Positions 44,051 to 52,225 are shown, counted from the first letter of the stretch. The stretch is 64,000 bases of DNA from Dethiosulfatibacter aminovorans DSM 17477 (GCF_900142005.1 NZ_FQZL01000004.1:62001-126000); one strand, 5' to 3'. Numbers and translations are program-made. Notes: generated by a model from the sequence alone, not told the origin.

Positions 44051-44088
44051 AAGAGGCAAGCTCTTCCTAAAACGAAGACTTGCCTCTT
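44051..44088. terminator. terminator after hydF
   Basis: AAGAGGCAAG (44051-44060) pairs with CTTGCCTCTT (44079-44088) in a 10-bp stem. A/T tracts on both sides let it serve hydF and the convergent small gene. Confidence 0.75.
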
Positions 44089-44142
44089 TCCAATTACTCG
44101 ACCGTACCTTCCGGTACGGACATGGAACGGATGCAAAATTTT

Positions 44143-44427
44143 CTATACCTTATGCAACATCGTTTCCCTTGCTTTTTCAAGCATTTCCTGCCAGGACTCG
44201 AATTTTGTCCCATTCTTGATGAAATCATTGAACACGTCACTACCCAGAGACTCAAGATTCGATATGGACTTGATCTCTTTCATAGTTATTCCAGAACTCT
44301 TTATCATCTGTTCAAAGGATATAAAGCTTGTATGCTCGCGCATAAACTCATGATTGAAAAGTTTTTCCGCAGACATTCCTTCCTTGTCTGTCATCTTCAG
44401 CAATATCTTAGATATTCTTCTAAACAT
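44143..44427 (-). CDS. small hypothetical protein
   Basis: 94 aa from the ATG at 44427 (TGGTGA site; an in-frame GTG three codons upstream is possible). The sequence is helical and charged: MFRRISKILLKMTDKEGMS, KLFNHEFMREHTSFISFEQM, and FESWQEMLEKARETMLHKV. No signal peptide, membrane segment or known motif was recognised. It stands alone, with a terminator on each side. The length, the site and a TATAAT about 35 bases upstream make it a plausible gene, but no function can be given. Confidence 0.55.
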   Translation of the reverse strand: MFRRISKILLKMTDKEGMSAEKLFNHEFMREHTSFISFEQMIKSSGITMKEIKSISNLESLGSDVFNDFIKNGTKFESWQEMLEKARETMLHKV

Positions 44428-44509
44428 ACTAATCACCAGACTAAAGCATCCGTTTCACCTATATTATACCACAATCCATGCCTTCACGAAATGAATCACA
44501 TAAATAAAA

Positions 44510-44547
44510 GGACGACTCAATCCGAATCAATCGGTGAAATGCCGTCC
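44510..44547 (-). terminator. terminator of the peroxiredoxin gene
   Basis: On the minus strand GGACG pairs with CGTCC around an inner CCGA/TCGG helix, followed by TTTTATTTA. It lies 17 bases after the stop codon. Confidence 0.65.
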
Positions 44548-44563
44548 CTGATATACATTCTAT

Positions 44564-45280
44564 TTAATCTTCAAAAGCCTCTTCGACCTTCCATTCCTTC
44601 CATACGTTACCTACAAGGTCCGGTCCCGGGTTCAATACCTTCTTGCCCGGCTTCCATCCCGATGGAGTGGCCTGGGATCCCTTGGATTCCCTTACAAGCT
44701 GGAATGCCTGTATCTGCCTTAAAGTCTCGCTTACGTTCCTTCCTACCGGAGGTGTCAAAACCTCGAATGCCTGAATGATCCCGTCCGGATCGATGAGGAA
44801 TCTTCCCCTTGTTTCAACTCCAGCAGCTTCGTCATAAATGCCGTACATAGTTCCAATCTTTCCGCCTCCGTCTGAAAGCATAGGGAAAGGAATATCCTTG
44901 TTTACCATCTTGCTAAGTTCATGTTCATTCCACATCTTGTGTACGAATACACTGTCAACGCTCATTGATAATACCTGTACTCCGAGTTTCTTGAATTCAT
45001 CATTTTTTTCAGCAACTGCTGAGACTTCAGTAGCTCAGACAAATGTGAAATCTCCCGGGTAGAAGCACAGAACCACCCATTGACCCAAATACTCTGACAA
45101 CTTGAAGTTTGCAAACTTTCCTTCGAAAAATCCTGGTGCGGTGAAATCCGGTGCCGGTTTTCCTACTTTGACCATACTTGCTTCCTCCTTAACGATTTTT
45201 TCAACCTTCTCTTCTGCCTCGACCTTTTCCTCGGTCTTGGCTTCAGGTCTTTGACAACCTGGTTTGAATTCTTCAGGCAT
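44564..45280 (-). CDS. prxU: selenocysteine-containing peroxiredoxin (PrxU type), UGA at 45037-45035 read as Sec
   Basis: Two open frames join in phase across a single TGA at the peroxidatic position: PGDFTFV-U-ATEV, where ordinary AhpC/Prx have FTFVCPTEV. Downstream homology continues (SMSVDSVFVHKMW, FPMLSD, RGRFLIDPDG, GWKPG), so it is not a decayed gene. A hairpin suited to a bacterial SECIS follows the UGA. No Cys occurs after the Sec, and the usual resolving-Cys motif VCPAxWxPG reads ATPSGWKPG. Two starts are possible: 45280 (GGGGTG; 238 aa with an acidic Lys/Glu-rich extension containing GCQRP) and 45175 (AGGAGG; 203 aa, Sec at 47, the usual family position). It detoxifies peroxides using thiol or thioredoxin. 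Confidence 0.87.
45011..45035 (-). other. bacterial SECIS-like hairpin
   Basis: Starting at the A of the UGA, minus-strand AGCTACTG pairs with CAGTTGCT (one U-U mismatch) around a 9-nt loop containing GU. The position directly 3' of the UGA inside the coding region is where SelB recognises bacterial SECIS elements. Confidence 0.7.
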
Positions 45281-45317
45281 TTTATCACCCCTTTGGTTTT
45301 TTAGGTAATACATGTTT

Positions 45318-45346
45318 ATTATACACCTTGCAAGGCATATGTTCAA
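45318..45346 (-). promoter_or_regulatory. promoter of the peroxiredoxin gene
   Basis: On the minus strand TTGAAC (45346-45341) and TATAAT (45323-45318) are spaced by 17 bases, about 38 bases before the outer start codon. Confidence 0.75.
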
Positions 45347-45438
45347 TTAATTAAAGATGATTTAACTGATCTTTTACATTATTACAAATTTGAAATAGTT
45401 ACAAATACTTGTTTTTTTACTGTCCTGTCATAAGACTG

Positions 45439-45467
45439 TTGAAATCAGTCGCTTTGTAAAGTATAAT
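45439..45467 (+). promoter_or_regulatory. promoter of the riboswitch-controlled metal transport operon
   Basis: TTGAAA (45439-45444) and TATAAT (45462-45467) are spaced by 17 bases. Transcription would begin near 45474, just before the RNA element. Confidence 0.8.
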
Positions 45468-45488
45468 TAAAGGACAAAATCAAATACG

Positions 45489-45576
45489 AATCCGAGTCTT
45501 TGCGCCTAAGGTTTCTACGGCGTTCAGGCCAGGGTATGTCTGGAAACGGGCATGCCTTCCAGTGTGAAAAGGATTA
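45489..45576 (+). ncRNA. Moco/Tuco-type riboswitch candidate
   Basis: P1 forms between AATCC (45489) and GGATT (45571). GCGCC pairs with GGCGT as P2, flanking TAAGG and TTCTAC. GGCC follows, then a GGTATGTC...GGCATGCC hairpin with a GGAAAC loop, then a GAAAAGGATT end. Compared with the E. coli moaA Moco RNA from memory, the GCACCTGGG...GGTGC...GGCC core and the long hairpin correspond, but the P3 arm is absent. That absence is described for Tuco (tungsten cofactor) variants. A terminator and a metal/oxyanion-type importer follow. The class was assigned by eye and needs a covariance search. Confidence 0.6.
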
Positions 45577-45579
45577 ATC

Positions 45580-45612
45580 AAACCCGCCAATCACATTGAA
45601 GCGGGTTTTTAT
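45580..45612 (+). terminator. attenuator terminator after the riboswitch candidate
   Basis: AAACCCGC (45580-45587) pairs with GCGGGTTT (45601-45608), followed by TTATTTT. It lies between the RNA element and the first gene, fitting transcription control. Confidence 0.85.
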
Positions 45613-45634
45613 TTTACCTACAGGAGGAATCAAC

Positions 45635-46171
45635 ATGAAAAAAACACTCGTACTTGTAATGGCGCTGACTCTGCTGCTGTCAATCTTTACAGTTGCAGAA
45701 GGCACCGAAGGAAACAAGCCACTATTTTTAGATGTATCCACCCCCGAAGACGGAGCGGCCGACATTCCTGTGGAACAGGAAATCAAGCTTGTATTCTCTA
45801 AGAATGTAGTCAATGTATCCGTAAAGGACAACAATTTGAAGTGCTTCACAATGGAAGACTCCGATGGTTATGATGTTCCTATAGAGATTGTAATGGGAGA
45901 CGACCAGATACACCCTGACCAGAAAAGGGACATAGTAATCAAGCCAGTTGAAGGACTCAAGGAAGACATGACCTATACAATAAGGATTAGTCCGGACATG
46001 CTTGCAAAAAACGGCAATACCCTTGGAGAGGAAGTAATGGTGACATTCTCCACAATGTCCACAAACCCCACATCATCTTTATCCACCTTTAATGGGACGG
46101 GAATAGCAATGATAGCGCTATTGATAGTAGTAATTGTGACCATCTTCATTAGAAAAAGAAAATCAAAATGA
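45635..46171 (+). CDS. exported Ig-like (Big_5/SbsA-type) domain protein with C-terminal membrane anchor
   Basis: 178 aa. A signal peptide (MKKTLVLVMALTLLLSIFTVAEG) is followed by one Ig-like domain of the SbsA/Big_5 pattern (VSTPEDGAADIPVEQEIKLVFSKNV in pieces PEDGAADIPVEQE and IKLVFSKNV; VTFST at the end). A C-terminal helix (GIAMIALLIVVIVTIFI) ends in RKRKSK, so it is anchored with the domain outside. It is the first gene after the riboswitch and overlaps the permease by 4 bases, which suggests an accessory surface component of the importer. No such partner is known to me. Confidence 0.8.
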   Translation: MKKTLVLVMALTLLLSIFTVAEGTEGNKPLFLDVSTPEDGAADIPVEQEIKLVFSKNVVNVSVKDNNLKCFTMEDSDGYDVPIEIVMGDDQIHPDQKRDIVIKPVEGLKEDMTYTIRISPDMLAKNGNTLGEEVMVTFSTMSTNPTSSLSTFNGTGIAMIALLIVVIVTIFIRKRKSK

Positions 46172-47223
46172 TAAAAAAAAGAAAACCATTTTATTTCATT
46201 CTGATACTGCTGCCTTTTTTGAGCGTGGCGTTATCCCTTTTCATAGGAAGATACAACGTAGCTGCAGCGACAGTGCCTGACATAATAACATACAAGATAT
46301 TGACGGGTTTGAGGGAAACCACCCTGTTCAATGGAATAATACCGGAAATAACGACCATGTCAACACCAATAGAACAATCTGTGGTATGGGACATCAGGCT
46401 GCCTCGGGCAATCGGCGGAATCATAGTGGGAGGTGCACTATCCGTCAGCGGAGCATCCCTCCAGGGAATGTTCAAAAACCCCCTGGTGGATGCGGGAATA
46501 CTTGGTGTAAGCTCGGGAGCAGGTTTCGGTGCCATACTTGCCATAATACTGTTCAACGAGGTCAATGTCTACACGGTGCTCTTCGCCTTCATCTTCGGTA
46601 TGATAGCCGTAGGTTTCAGCACGCTAATAGCAGGAATATACAAGGCAAATCCAACAATAATGCTGGTCCTCGGAGGAGTCATAGTTTCATCTGTGTTTTC
46701 ATCACTGATTTCACTTGGAAAGTTTGTTGCAGACCCCTTCAACGAACTGCCTGCAATCACCTTCTGGCTCATGGGAAGCCTTGCAAGCTGCAGCTTCAAG
46801 GACATAGCCATATCTTTCATACCAATAGTCATTGGAACAGCCGGAATTGTTCTCATGAAATGGAGGATAAACGTTCTGTCAATGGGCGAAAGGGACGCTA
46901 GAACCCTGGGCATAAACACCAGGCTCAACAGGGGTCTTGTAGTAACCTTTGCAAGCCTTTCGACTGCGGGGGCCGTATCAATAGCAGGAACCATAGGATG
47001 GGTAGGACTTGTAATACCCCACCTGGGAAGAATGATGGTGGGTACGGACAACAGAAAACTCATACCCGTAAGCCTTGCCCTTGGAAGCTTCTATCTTGTC
47101 ATAATAGACCTGCTGAGCAGAACCCTTACTGGAAGCGAGATTCCCCTGGGAATTCTGACATCACTTCTTGGTGCACCCTTCTATGTCTATGTACTTAAAA
47201 TAACCAAGGGAAGCGGGTGGTAG
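46168..47223 (+). CDS. BtuC/FecCD-type ABC importer permease
   Basis: 351 aa with about ten hydrophobic segments. The type II importer signatures are RLPRAIGGIIVGGALSVSGASLQG (in pieces RLPRAIGGIIVGGALS and GASLQGMFKNPLVD), LGVSSGAGFGA, GWVGLVIPHLGRM, and an ARTLGINT cytoplasmic loop. This fold imports B12, siderophores, haem and, in the MolBCA system of Haemophilus, molybdate/tungstate. The Moco/Tuco RNA upstream favours molybdate or tungstate here. The gene is overlapped by the Ig-like gene and followed by the ATPase after one base. Confidence 0.9.
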   Translation: MIKKRKPFYFILILLPFLSVALSLFIGRYNVAAATVPDIITYKILTGLRETTLFNGIIPEITTMSTPIEQSVVWDIRLPRAIGGIIVGGALSVSGASLQGMFKNPLVDAGILGVSSGAGFGAILAIILFNEVNVYTVLFAFIFGMIAVGFSTLIAGIYKANPTIMLVLGGVIVSSVFSSLISLGKFVADPFNELPAITFWLMGSLASCSFKDIAISFIPIVIGTAGIVLMKWRINVLSMGERDARTLGINTRLNRGLVVTFASLSTAGAVSIAGTIGWVGLVIPHLGRMMVGTDNRKLIPVSLALGSFYLVIIDLLSRTLTGSEIPLGILTSLLGAPFYVYVLKITKGSGW

Positions 47224-47224
47224 A

Positions 47225-48028
47225 ATGCTCATAATAGACAATATAAGCTTTTCATATGAAGATAAGGAAGTGCTGGAAAACATAAGCTTCGCCGTGAAAA
47301 AGGGACAGCTTCTTTCCATAATCGGTCCAAACGGCTGCGGAAAGACAACCCTCATAAACTGCATCCTGGGAGTCAACAGGATTACAAGAGGATCCATGAC
47401 CCACAGGGGAAGGGAACTTGACAAGATGTCCGCAAGAGAAAGGGCAAAGCTCTTCAGCTACGTTCCCCAAGAGAAAGGTCACATATTCCCCTATACGGTA
47501 CTTGAAATAGTTCTCATGGGAAGGACTCCCTATCATTCCATATTCTCATCGCCGAATGGAAGAGACACCGATATAGCCATGGAAGCACTTGAAATGGTTG
47601 GCATGGAAGGATTCAGGGACAAGCTCTTCACCAAGTTAAGCGGAGGTGAAAGACAGCTTGTTGTACTGGCAAGGTCCCTGGCCCAGGAGTCGGACATAAT
47701 ACTAATGGACGAACCGACGGCATCCCTTGACTACAAGAATGAAATAATGTTCCTTGAAATGGTGAAAAGCCTTTGCCTCAACAAAAACAAGACGATAATA
47801 ATGTCAACCCATTTCCCTAACCACAGCTTCTATTTCGAAAACCACAACCTGGACACAAGGGTCATCATGCTCGCAGACAGGAAAATAAAATACCAGGGAC
47901 TGCCAAGTGTTGTACTAACAGAAGACAATGTCTATAATATCTACGGAGTGAAATCCAGAATACTCACATACGACGGCAACAAAAAACACATAGTGCCAAT
48001 CGGAGGAACAGAAAATGAAAAGGAATAA
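47225..48028 (+). CDS. ABC transporter ATPase (BtuD/FecE type)
   Basis: 267 aa. Motifs are Walker A GPNGCGKTT, Q-loop SYVPQEKGHIFPYTV, signature LSGGERQLVVLARSLAQ, Walker B IILMDEPTASLD and switch His in STHFP. It energises the adjacent FecCD-type permease. It overlaps the receptor gene by 14 bases. The cargo is inferred from the RNA element, not from the ATPase itself. Confidence 0.9.
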   Translation: MLIIDNISFSYEDKEVLENISFAVKKGQLLSIIGPNGCGKTTLINCILGVNRITRGSMTHRGRELDKMSARERAKLFSYVPQEKGHIFPYTVLEIVLMGRTPYHSIFSSPNGRDTDIAMEALEMVGMEGFRDKLFTKLSGGERQLVVLARSLAQESDIILMDEPTASLDYKNEIMFLEMVKSLCLNKNKTIIMSTHFPNHSFYFENHNLDTRVIMLADRKIKYQGLPSVVLTEDNVYNIYGVKSRILTYDGNKKHIVPIGGTENEKE

Positions 48029-49127
48029 GAAAATAAGACTGATACTGGCAGTCATAATCATGATTTCACTTATGCTGTCATCATGCGGCCCCAGCGAACC
48101 GGCCCAGGCCGAAGCACCGGAAGAACCTGTAAATCCCAACCTTGAAACAGTAATTGACTCTGCAGGAAGGACTGTATACATACCCGAGGAAATCGACAGC
48201 ATATCTGCCCTCTATACCGTTGCAGGCCACATAATAATAATGCTTGACGAGGGAGACAAGATAACATCATGCAGCAACGGCCTCAAAAGGGACAAGCTCA
48301 TTCTCAACATGGAGCCATCAATTAATGACATCTACCTTCCAAAGGTTGGAGGAATAGTGAACATAGAGGAACTGCTAAACTCAAATCCCGACATCATCCT
48401 TCTGGATGCCCCCCTCTACTGGAACAAGGGGGAGCTTGAAAAAATTGAAAACATGAACATTCCCTACTATGTTGTTGAATTCAACTCCATGGATGAGGAA
48501 AAGAAGCTTGTACAGGACATCGGAAAGATCATAGGAAGGGAAGAAGCTGCACAGGAATATATTGACTTCTATGACGAGGTGCTGGCTCTTGTGGATGAAA
48601 CGGTAACTGCCATACCAGAAGGCGAAAAACGGCAGGTATATCATGCCATAAACGAGGCGGTAAGAACCTCCGCCACAAACACCATAACAGCAGAATGGGT
48701 TGAAAGGGCTGGGCTCGTAAATGTAGCGGCAGACAACTCCCTTACAAAGGATGAGGACAAATACTATACAACCCTTGAAGACATACTGAAGTGGAATCCT
48801 GAAGTAATAATAGCAAACGACCCCGGAGCCCATGAATACATAAAAACACAGGTGGCGTGGAAAAACATTGAAGCAGTCCTCAACGACGATGTTTATCTGT
48901 TGCCTACGGGAATATCAAGATGGGGCCACTCCACATCACTGGAAACTCCCCTTGCCATGCTTTGGGCACTTGAAACGCTGTATCCCGAACATGCGGAAGG
49001 AATCGACCTTAAAGCCTATACAAGAAGATTTTATGAAGAACTTTTCGAATATGATCTCACCGACGAGGAGCTGGAAGCCATCCTCAAGGGCGTGGACATG
49101 AGAAAAGCAAAGAATCTGGAGGATTAA
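48015..49127 (+). CDS. FecB/MolA-type substrate-binding lipoprotein
   Basis: 370 aa. The lipoprotein signal ends in LSSC (near residue 23). The periplasmic-binding fold type III follows, with TVIDSAGRTVYIPEEIDSI at the start, GGIVNIEELLNSNPDIILLD, and a late LPTGISRWGHSTSLETPLAMLWALETLYPE, quoted as LPTGISRWGHSTSLE and PLAMLWALETLYPE. The SRWGHS...PLAMLW pattern is seen in iron(III)- and molybdate-type MolA/FecB receptors. It lies on the outer face and delivers cargo to the FecCD permease. Confidence 0.88.
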   Translation: MKRNKKIRLILAVIIMISLMLSSCGPSEPAQAEAPEEPVNPNLETVIDSAGRTVYIPEEIDSISALYTVAGHIIIMLDEGDKITSCSNGLKRDKLILNMEPSINDIYLPKVGGIVNIEELLNSNPDIILLDAPLYWNKGELEKIENMNIPYYVVEFNSMDEEKKLVQDIGKIIGREEAAQEYIDFYDEVLALVDETVTAIPEGEKRQVYHAINEAVRTSATNTITAEWVERAGLVNVAADNSLTKDEDKYYTTLEDILKWNPEVIIANDPGAHEYIKTQVAWKNIEAVLNDDVYLLPTGISRWGHSTSLETPLAMLWALETLYPEHAEGIDLKAYTRRFYEELFEYDLTDEELEAILKGVDMRKAKNLED

Positions 49128-49874
49128 ATGAACTACAAGGATTATTATATTGCAATTGACGATACCGACAACCTTACGAGCATAGGAACAGGTGAAGTGG
49201 CTGAAAACCTTGGCAACCTGCTGAACAAGTTCGGCTTCGGCACACCAACCCCCGTAACCAGACACCAGCTCTTCTTCAACGATGCAATTGCCTACACATC
49301 ACACAACAGTGCAATGTGCTTTGAGCTTAAGGGATGCGAAAAGGATCAAAAGGAGCTCATATGCATCTGTTCCTCCTACCTCAAGGACAACTGTGCCAAA
49401 GGCTCGGACCCCGGTCTTTGCATAGTTGAAAAAAATTTCTCCGACAGGGATGAACTGATCAACTTCGGCAGAGATGCAAAATGCAGGGTCCTTACAAAGG
49501 AAGATGCCTACAGCCTTGCTCAAAAAAAGAACATTCATCTGTCGGAACACGGAGGCCTTGGAATAGGAATCATAGGCGCCCTTGCAGGCGTTGGTCTCAG
49601 AATGAGCGGAAACGACGGCAGATACAAGGGACAATTCAAGGTAGCAGTTAACCAGGACAACATGCTGGTGAAGGATCTCCTCTCACATGAAAGGATAGAT
49701 TCCATACAGGACAAAAACGGATATGCCCTTGGAGAAAATGAGGAAGTCTTCGTTACGGAAAAGGTGAAGACAGTACGCCTCAGAAATCAATCAGTCCTTC
49801 TAGTGGAAAAAGTGAACAATGAAAAGGGCTTTGTATGGAAAAATATCGACAAGAAGAGCCTTAAGGAATATTGA
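49128..49874 (+). CDS. DDTD-motif protein related to TiaS N-terminal domain, unknown function
   Basis: 248 aa, starting immediately after the receptor stop codon. The N-terminus YYIAIDDTDNLTSIGTGEVA resembles the IGIDDTDS...T motif of TiaS-type archaeal tRNA agmatidine synthases, which is a kinase-like ATP/Mg site. The C-terminal TiaS zinc and OB parts are absent. Glycine-rich GGLGIGIIGALAGVGLRMSG occurs near residues 142-161. Several cysteines lie at 64-98 (CFELKGC, CICSS, NCAKGSDPGLC). Being the last gene of the metal importer operon, it may process cofactor or metal; the function is not known to me. Confidence 0.65.
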   Translation: MNYKDYYIAIDDTDNLTSIGTGEVAENLGNLLNKFGFGTPTPVTRHQLFFNDAIAYTSHNSAMCFELKGCEKDQKELICICSSYLKDNCAKGSDPGLCIVEKNFSDRDELINFGRDAKCRVLTKEDAYSLAQKKNIHLSEHGGLGIGIIGALAGVGLRMSGNDGRYKGQFKVAVNQDNMLVKDLLSHERIDSIQDKNGYALGENEEVFVTEKVKTVRLRNQSVLLVEKVNNEKGFVWKNIDKKSLKEY

Positions 49875-49908
49875 TCCATTTAGGTAAAAACAACTGATAG
49901 ATTATTCG

Positions 49909-49949
49909 ACTTGCTGCAATATTTCATTTTGCAGCAAGTTTTGTTTTTT
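49909..49949 (+). terminator. terminator of the riboswitch-controlled operon
   Basis: ACTTGCTGCAA (49909-49919) pairs with TTGCAGCAAGT (49929-49939), an 11-bp stem, followed by TTTGTTTTTT. Confidence 0.92.
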
Positions 49950-50056
49950 GCATGTTATGGGTATATATTTCCCGGGAAATACTGTATACAATTTTAATGA
50001 TTGCCATAAGTATGGTAAAATTGAATTAACATATAATAATAACGGGAGGTAAGACT

Positions 50057-51013
50057 TTGAAACTATTTTCCGGAATTAAATTCATGAACCAGAAAGCCAT
50101 GGTGAAGGTGCTTTATTCCCTGACACCACTCATTATCTTTTCCATAGGAAACTACGGCTGGAGAGTTCTTCTTCTTCTGCTTGTAACCTGTTCAACAGGA
50201 CTATTGACGGAGTGGATATTCAAGAGAAAGACAAAAAAGCCTCTCTCAAAGGCCGTATTCGTATCTGCATTCCTTTTCACCCTTACACTGCCCCCAAGGA
50301 CACCCTTGTGGATAGCCGCCATCGGAATGATCTTCGGCATCCTCTTCGCCCGTGAAACCTTCGGAGGCTTCGGACGGAACGTCTTCAACCCTGCCGCTGC
50401 ATCAAGAGCCTTTGTCTATGTATCATTCGTAAAATACATGACGGCCCAGTGGTCGGAGCCGGCAGTCCCCTTCATGTCCGGATTTTCAAGATACATCACC
50501 GATCCCATAGACGTCCTTGCACAATCAACGCCCATGCTCATATTCAGGGAAAGCGGAGCCATGGCCGAATACTCAAACCTATTCATAGGACAGGTCTCAG
50601 GATCCCTTGGAGAGACATCTGCATTTCTAATAATACTTTCAGGAATTTATCTCGCATACAAAAAGGTTGCCCATAAGGAAACAATACTTTCAGTCCTTGG
50701 AGGCTATCTCATAATGAGCACTGCACTCTTCATGTTGGGAGTAGACCAGGTGCCAAATCCTCTCTGGGGTCTTCTTGCTGGAGGGCTGCTTTTCGGTGCT
50801 GTTTTCATGGCTACGGACCCTGTGACATCTCCAAAAACCTTTGAGGGAAGGATAATCTACGGTCTAATCATAGGTTCCGTCACTGTAATAATAAGGGCCT
50901 TTGCACTATTTGCAGGAGGCATCATGTTTGCAATTCTCATAGCAAATGTATTCGTACCCATCATTGACGTAACTGTTAAATCATTGAAGAAGAGGGGTGA
51001 GAAGAGTGCCTAG
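50057..51013 (+). CDS. nqrB: NqrB/RnfD-family membrane subunit
   Basis: 318 aa with about nine hydrophobic segments. It starts at a TTG with GGGAGG 7 bases upstream. Family features are FGGFGRNVFNPAAASRAFVYVS (in pieces FGGFGRNVFNPAAAS and RAFVYVS), an ST-P motif (LAQSTPM) where RnfD/NqrB carry the covalent FMN threonine, and a late MATDPVTSP. It is shorter than classical NqrB (about 410 aa), lacking much of its N-terminal extension, so it is close to RnfD in size. It is the first gene of a five-gene ion-pumping oxidoreductase operon that lacks nqrA. Confidence 0.85.
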   Translation: MKLFSGIKFMNQKAMVKVLYSLTPLIIFSIGNYGWRVLLLLLVTCSTGLLTEWIFKRKTKKPLSKAVFVSAFLFTLTLPPRTPLWIAAIGMIFGILFARETFGGFGRNVFNPAAASRAFVYVSFVKYMTAQWSEPAVPFMSGFSRYITDPIDVLAQSTPMLIFRESGAMAEYSNLFIGQVSGSLGETSAFLIILSGIYLAYKKVAHKETILSVLGGYLIMSTALFMLGVDQVPNPLWGLLAGGLLFGAVFMATDPVTSPKTFEGRIIYGLIIGSVTVIIRAFALFAGGIMFAILIANVFVPIIDVTVKSLKKRGEKSA

Positions 51014-51614
51014 GAAGAAGAAAATACTCTACCCCGTAGTCTTCATGGTGTCCATAACAGTTTTCTTCACGCTAATACTTGCAGGAGTCAACGAACTGTC
51101 CATAAGAACCATTGCAAGACAGGAGAAGCTTAAGATTCAGACGAAGGTCCTCAATTCTCTTGGACTGGAGCATGGAGACAATGAAGATGAAATAATCAGG
51201 ATATACAATGAAACCATAACAGAGAAGGAAATCGACGGATGGAAATATTATAAGTCGGGAACCGGCGACTCAGTCACAGGGTACGCCTTCATGGTGGAGG
51301 GTGCAGGCCTCTGGGGAATGATAGAGGGAATAGTCGCTCTTGATTCGGAATTCTCCGCAATACTTGGAGTGGAATTCATCTCCCACTCAGAAACTCCCGG
51401 TCTCGGGGGAAGGATTGAGGAGGAATGGTTCATAGAACAATTCAGGGATATTCCTATCAAAGACTATGAGAATGGAAGATATCTTGTGTTCAGGCCCTCC
51501 ACAGGAGGAAATGTAGATGCCATATCAGGCGCCACAATAACCTCAAAAGCTGTCCTTAAGATGTTCAACGACAGTATCGATGAAATTCTCAAGATAAGGG
51601 AGGATGTCATATGA
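51006..51614 (+). CDS. nqrC: NqrC/RnfG-family FMN-binding subunit
   Basis: 202 aa from the GTG at 51006 (GAGGGG site); a GTG at 50997 is an alternative. It has an N-terminal membrane helix (YPVVFMVSITVFFTLILAG) and a soluble FMN-binding domain with GLWGMIEGIVALD, SETPGLGGRI and the covalent-FMN motif SGATITSKAV. The GLWG and ETPGLG patterns are as in NqrC. It overlaps nqrB by 8 bases and nqrD by 4. It relays electrons on the outer face of the membrane. Confidence 0.88.
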   Translation: MPRKKKILYPVVFMVSITVFFTLILAGVNELSIRTIARQEKLKIQTKVLNSLGLEHGDNEDEIIRIYNETITEKEIDGWKYYKSGTGDSVTGYAFMVEGAGLWGMIEGIVALDSEFSAILGVEFISHSETPGLGGRIEEEWFIEQFRDIPIKDYENGRYLVFRPSTGGNVDAISGATITSKAVLKMFNDSIDEILKIREDVI

Positions 51615-52225
51615 ACAAGAAAACCAAGAAGATACTTACCCTCGGAATATGGAAGGACAATGCCGTGTACAGACAGATTCTCGGGATTTGCTCCGCCCTT
51701 GCAGTAACAAACCTCATGCTGAATTCCCTCATCATGGGCATTGGACTCATATTCGTCACGGCTTTTTCAGAACTTACCGTGTCGATCCTGAGGAAATATA
51801 CTCCCAAGCATATCAGGATGATGGTACAGACACTCATAATAGCCTCATACGTAATCATAGTGGACATCTTTTTGAAGACCTACTTTCCGGAAATCAGCAA
51901 GGCCCTGGGCCCATATGTGGGTCTAATAATTACAAACTGCATAATTATGGGAAGGTGTGAAAGCTTCGCCCAGAACAACCCTCCTGTCTATTCCTTCATA
52001 GACGGTGTAGCTTCGGGAACGGGCTATGCAATAGTCCTTCTTATCATAGCCTTTTTCAGGGAACTCCTTGGATTCGGTACCCTCTTCGGCATCAACATCC
52101 TTGGACCGTCATGGGTGTCATGGACACTGATGGTAATGGCTCCGGGAGCATTTTTCATGCTTGCAATAGTCATCTGGATATCCAGGAACATATTCGACGA
52201 AGAAGAAGGGGAGGTGAAGGCATGA
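51611..52225 (+). CDS. nqrD: NqrD/RnfE-family membrane subunit
   Basis: 204 aa, about six membrane helices. Characteristic segments are YRQILGICSALAVTNLMLNS, IRMMVQTLIIASYVIIVD, and the conserved Cys helix YVGLIITNCIIMGRCESFA, whose Cys is one of the ligands of the intramembrane iron centre shared with NqrE. RELLGFGTLFG follows. It starts with GGGAGG and overlaps nqrE by 4 bases. Confidence 0.93.
   Translation: MNKKTKKILTLGIWKDNAVYRQILGICSALAVTNLMLNSLIMGIGLIFVTAFSELTVSILRKYTPKHIRMMVQTLIIASYVIIVDIFLKTYFPEISKALGPYVGLIITNCIIMGRCESFAQNNPPVYSFIDGVASGTGYAIVLLIIAFFRELLGFGTLFGINILGPSWVSWTLMVMAPGAFFMLAIVIWISRNIFDEEEGEVKA

Noticed and set aside
44564-45346. Peroxiredoxin gene apparently broken by an in-frame stop, i.e. 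a pseudogene
   Set aside because: The only stop is TGA at the catalytic Cys codon, both sides stay in the same frame with intact motifs, and a SECIS-like hairpin follows; selenocysteine explains it better.
52111-52221. Longer N-terminus for NqrE starting inside nqrD
   Set aside because: The ATG at 52222 has a strong GGGGAGG site and gives the normal family N-terminus; the extension is an overlapping frame of nqrD.
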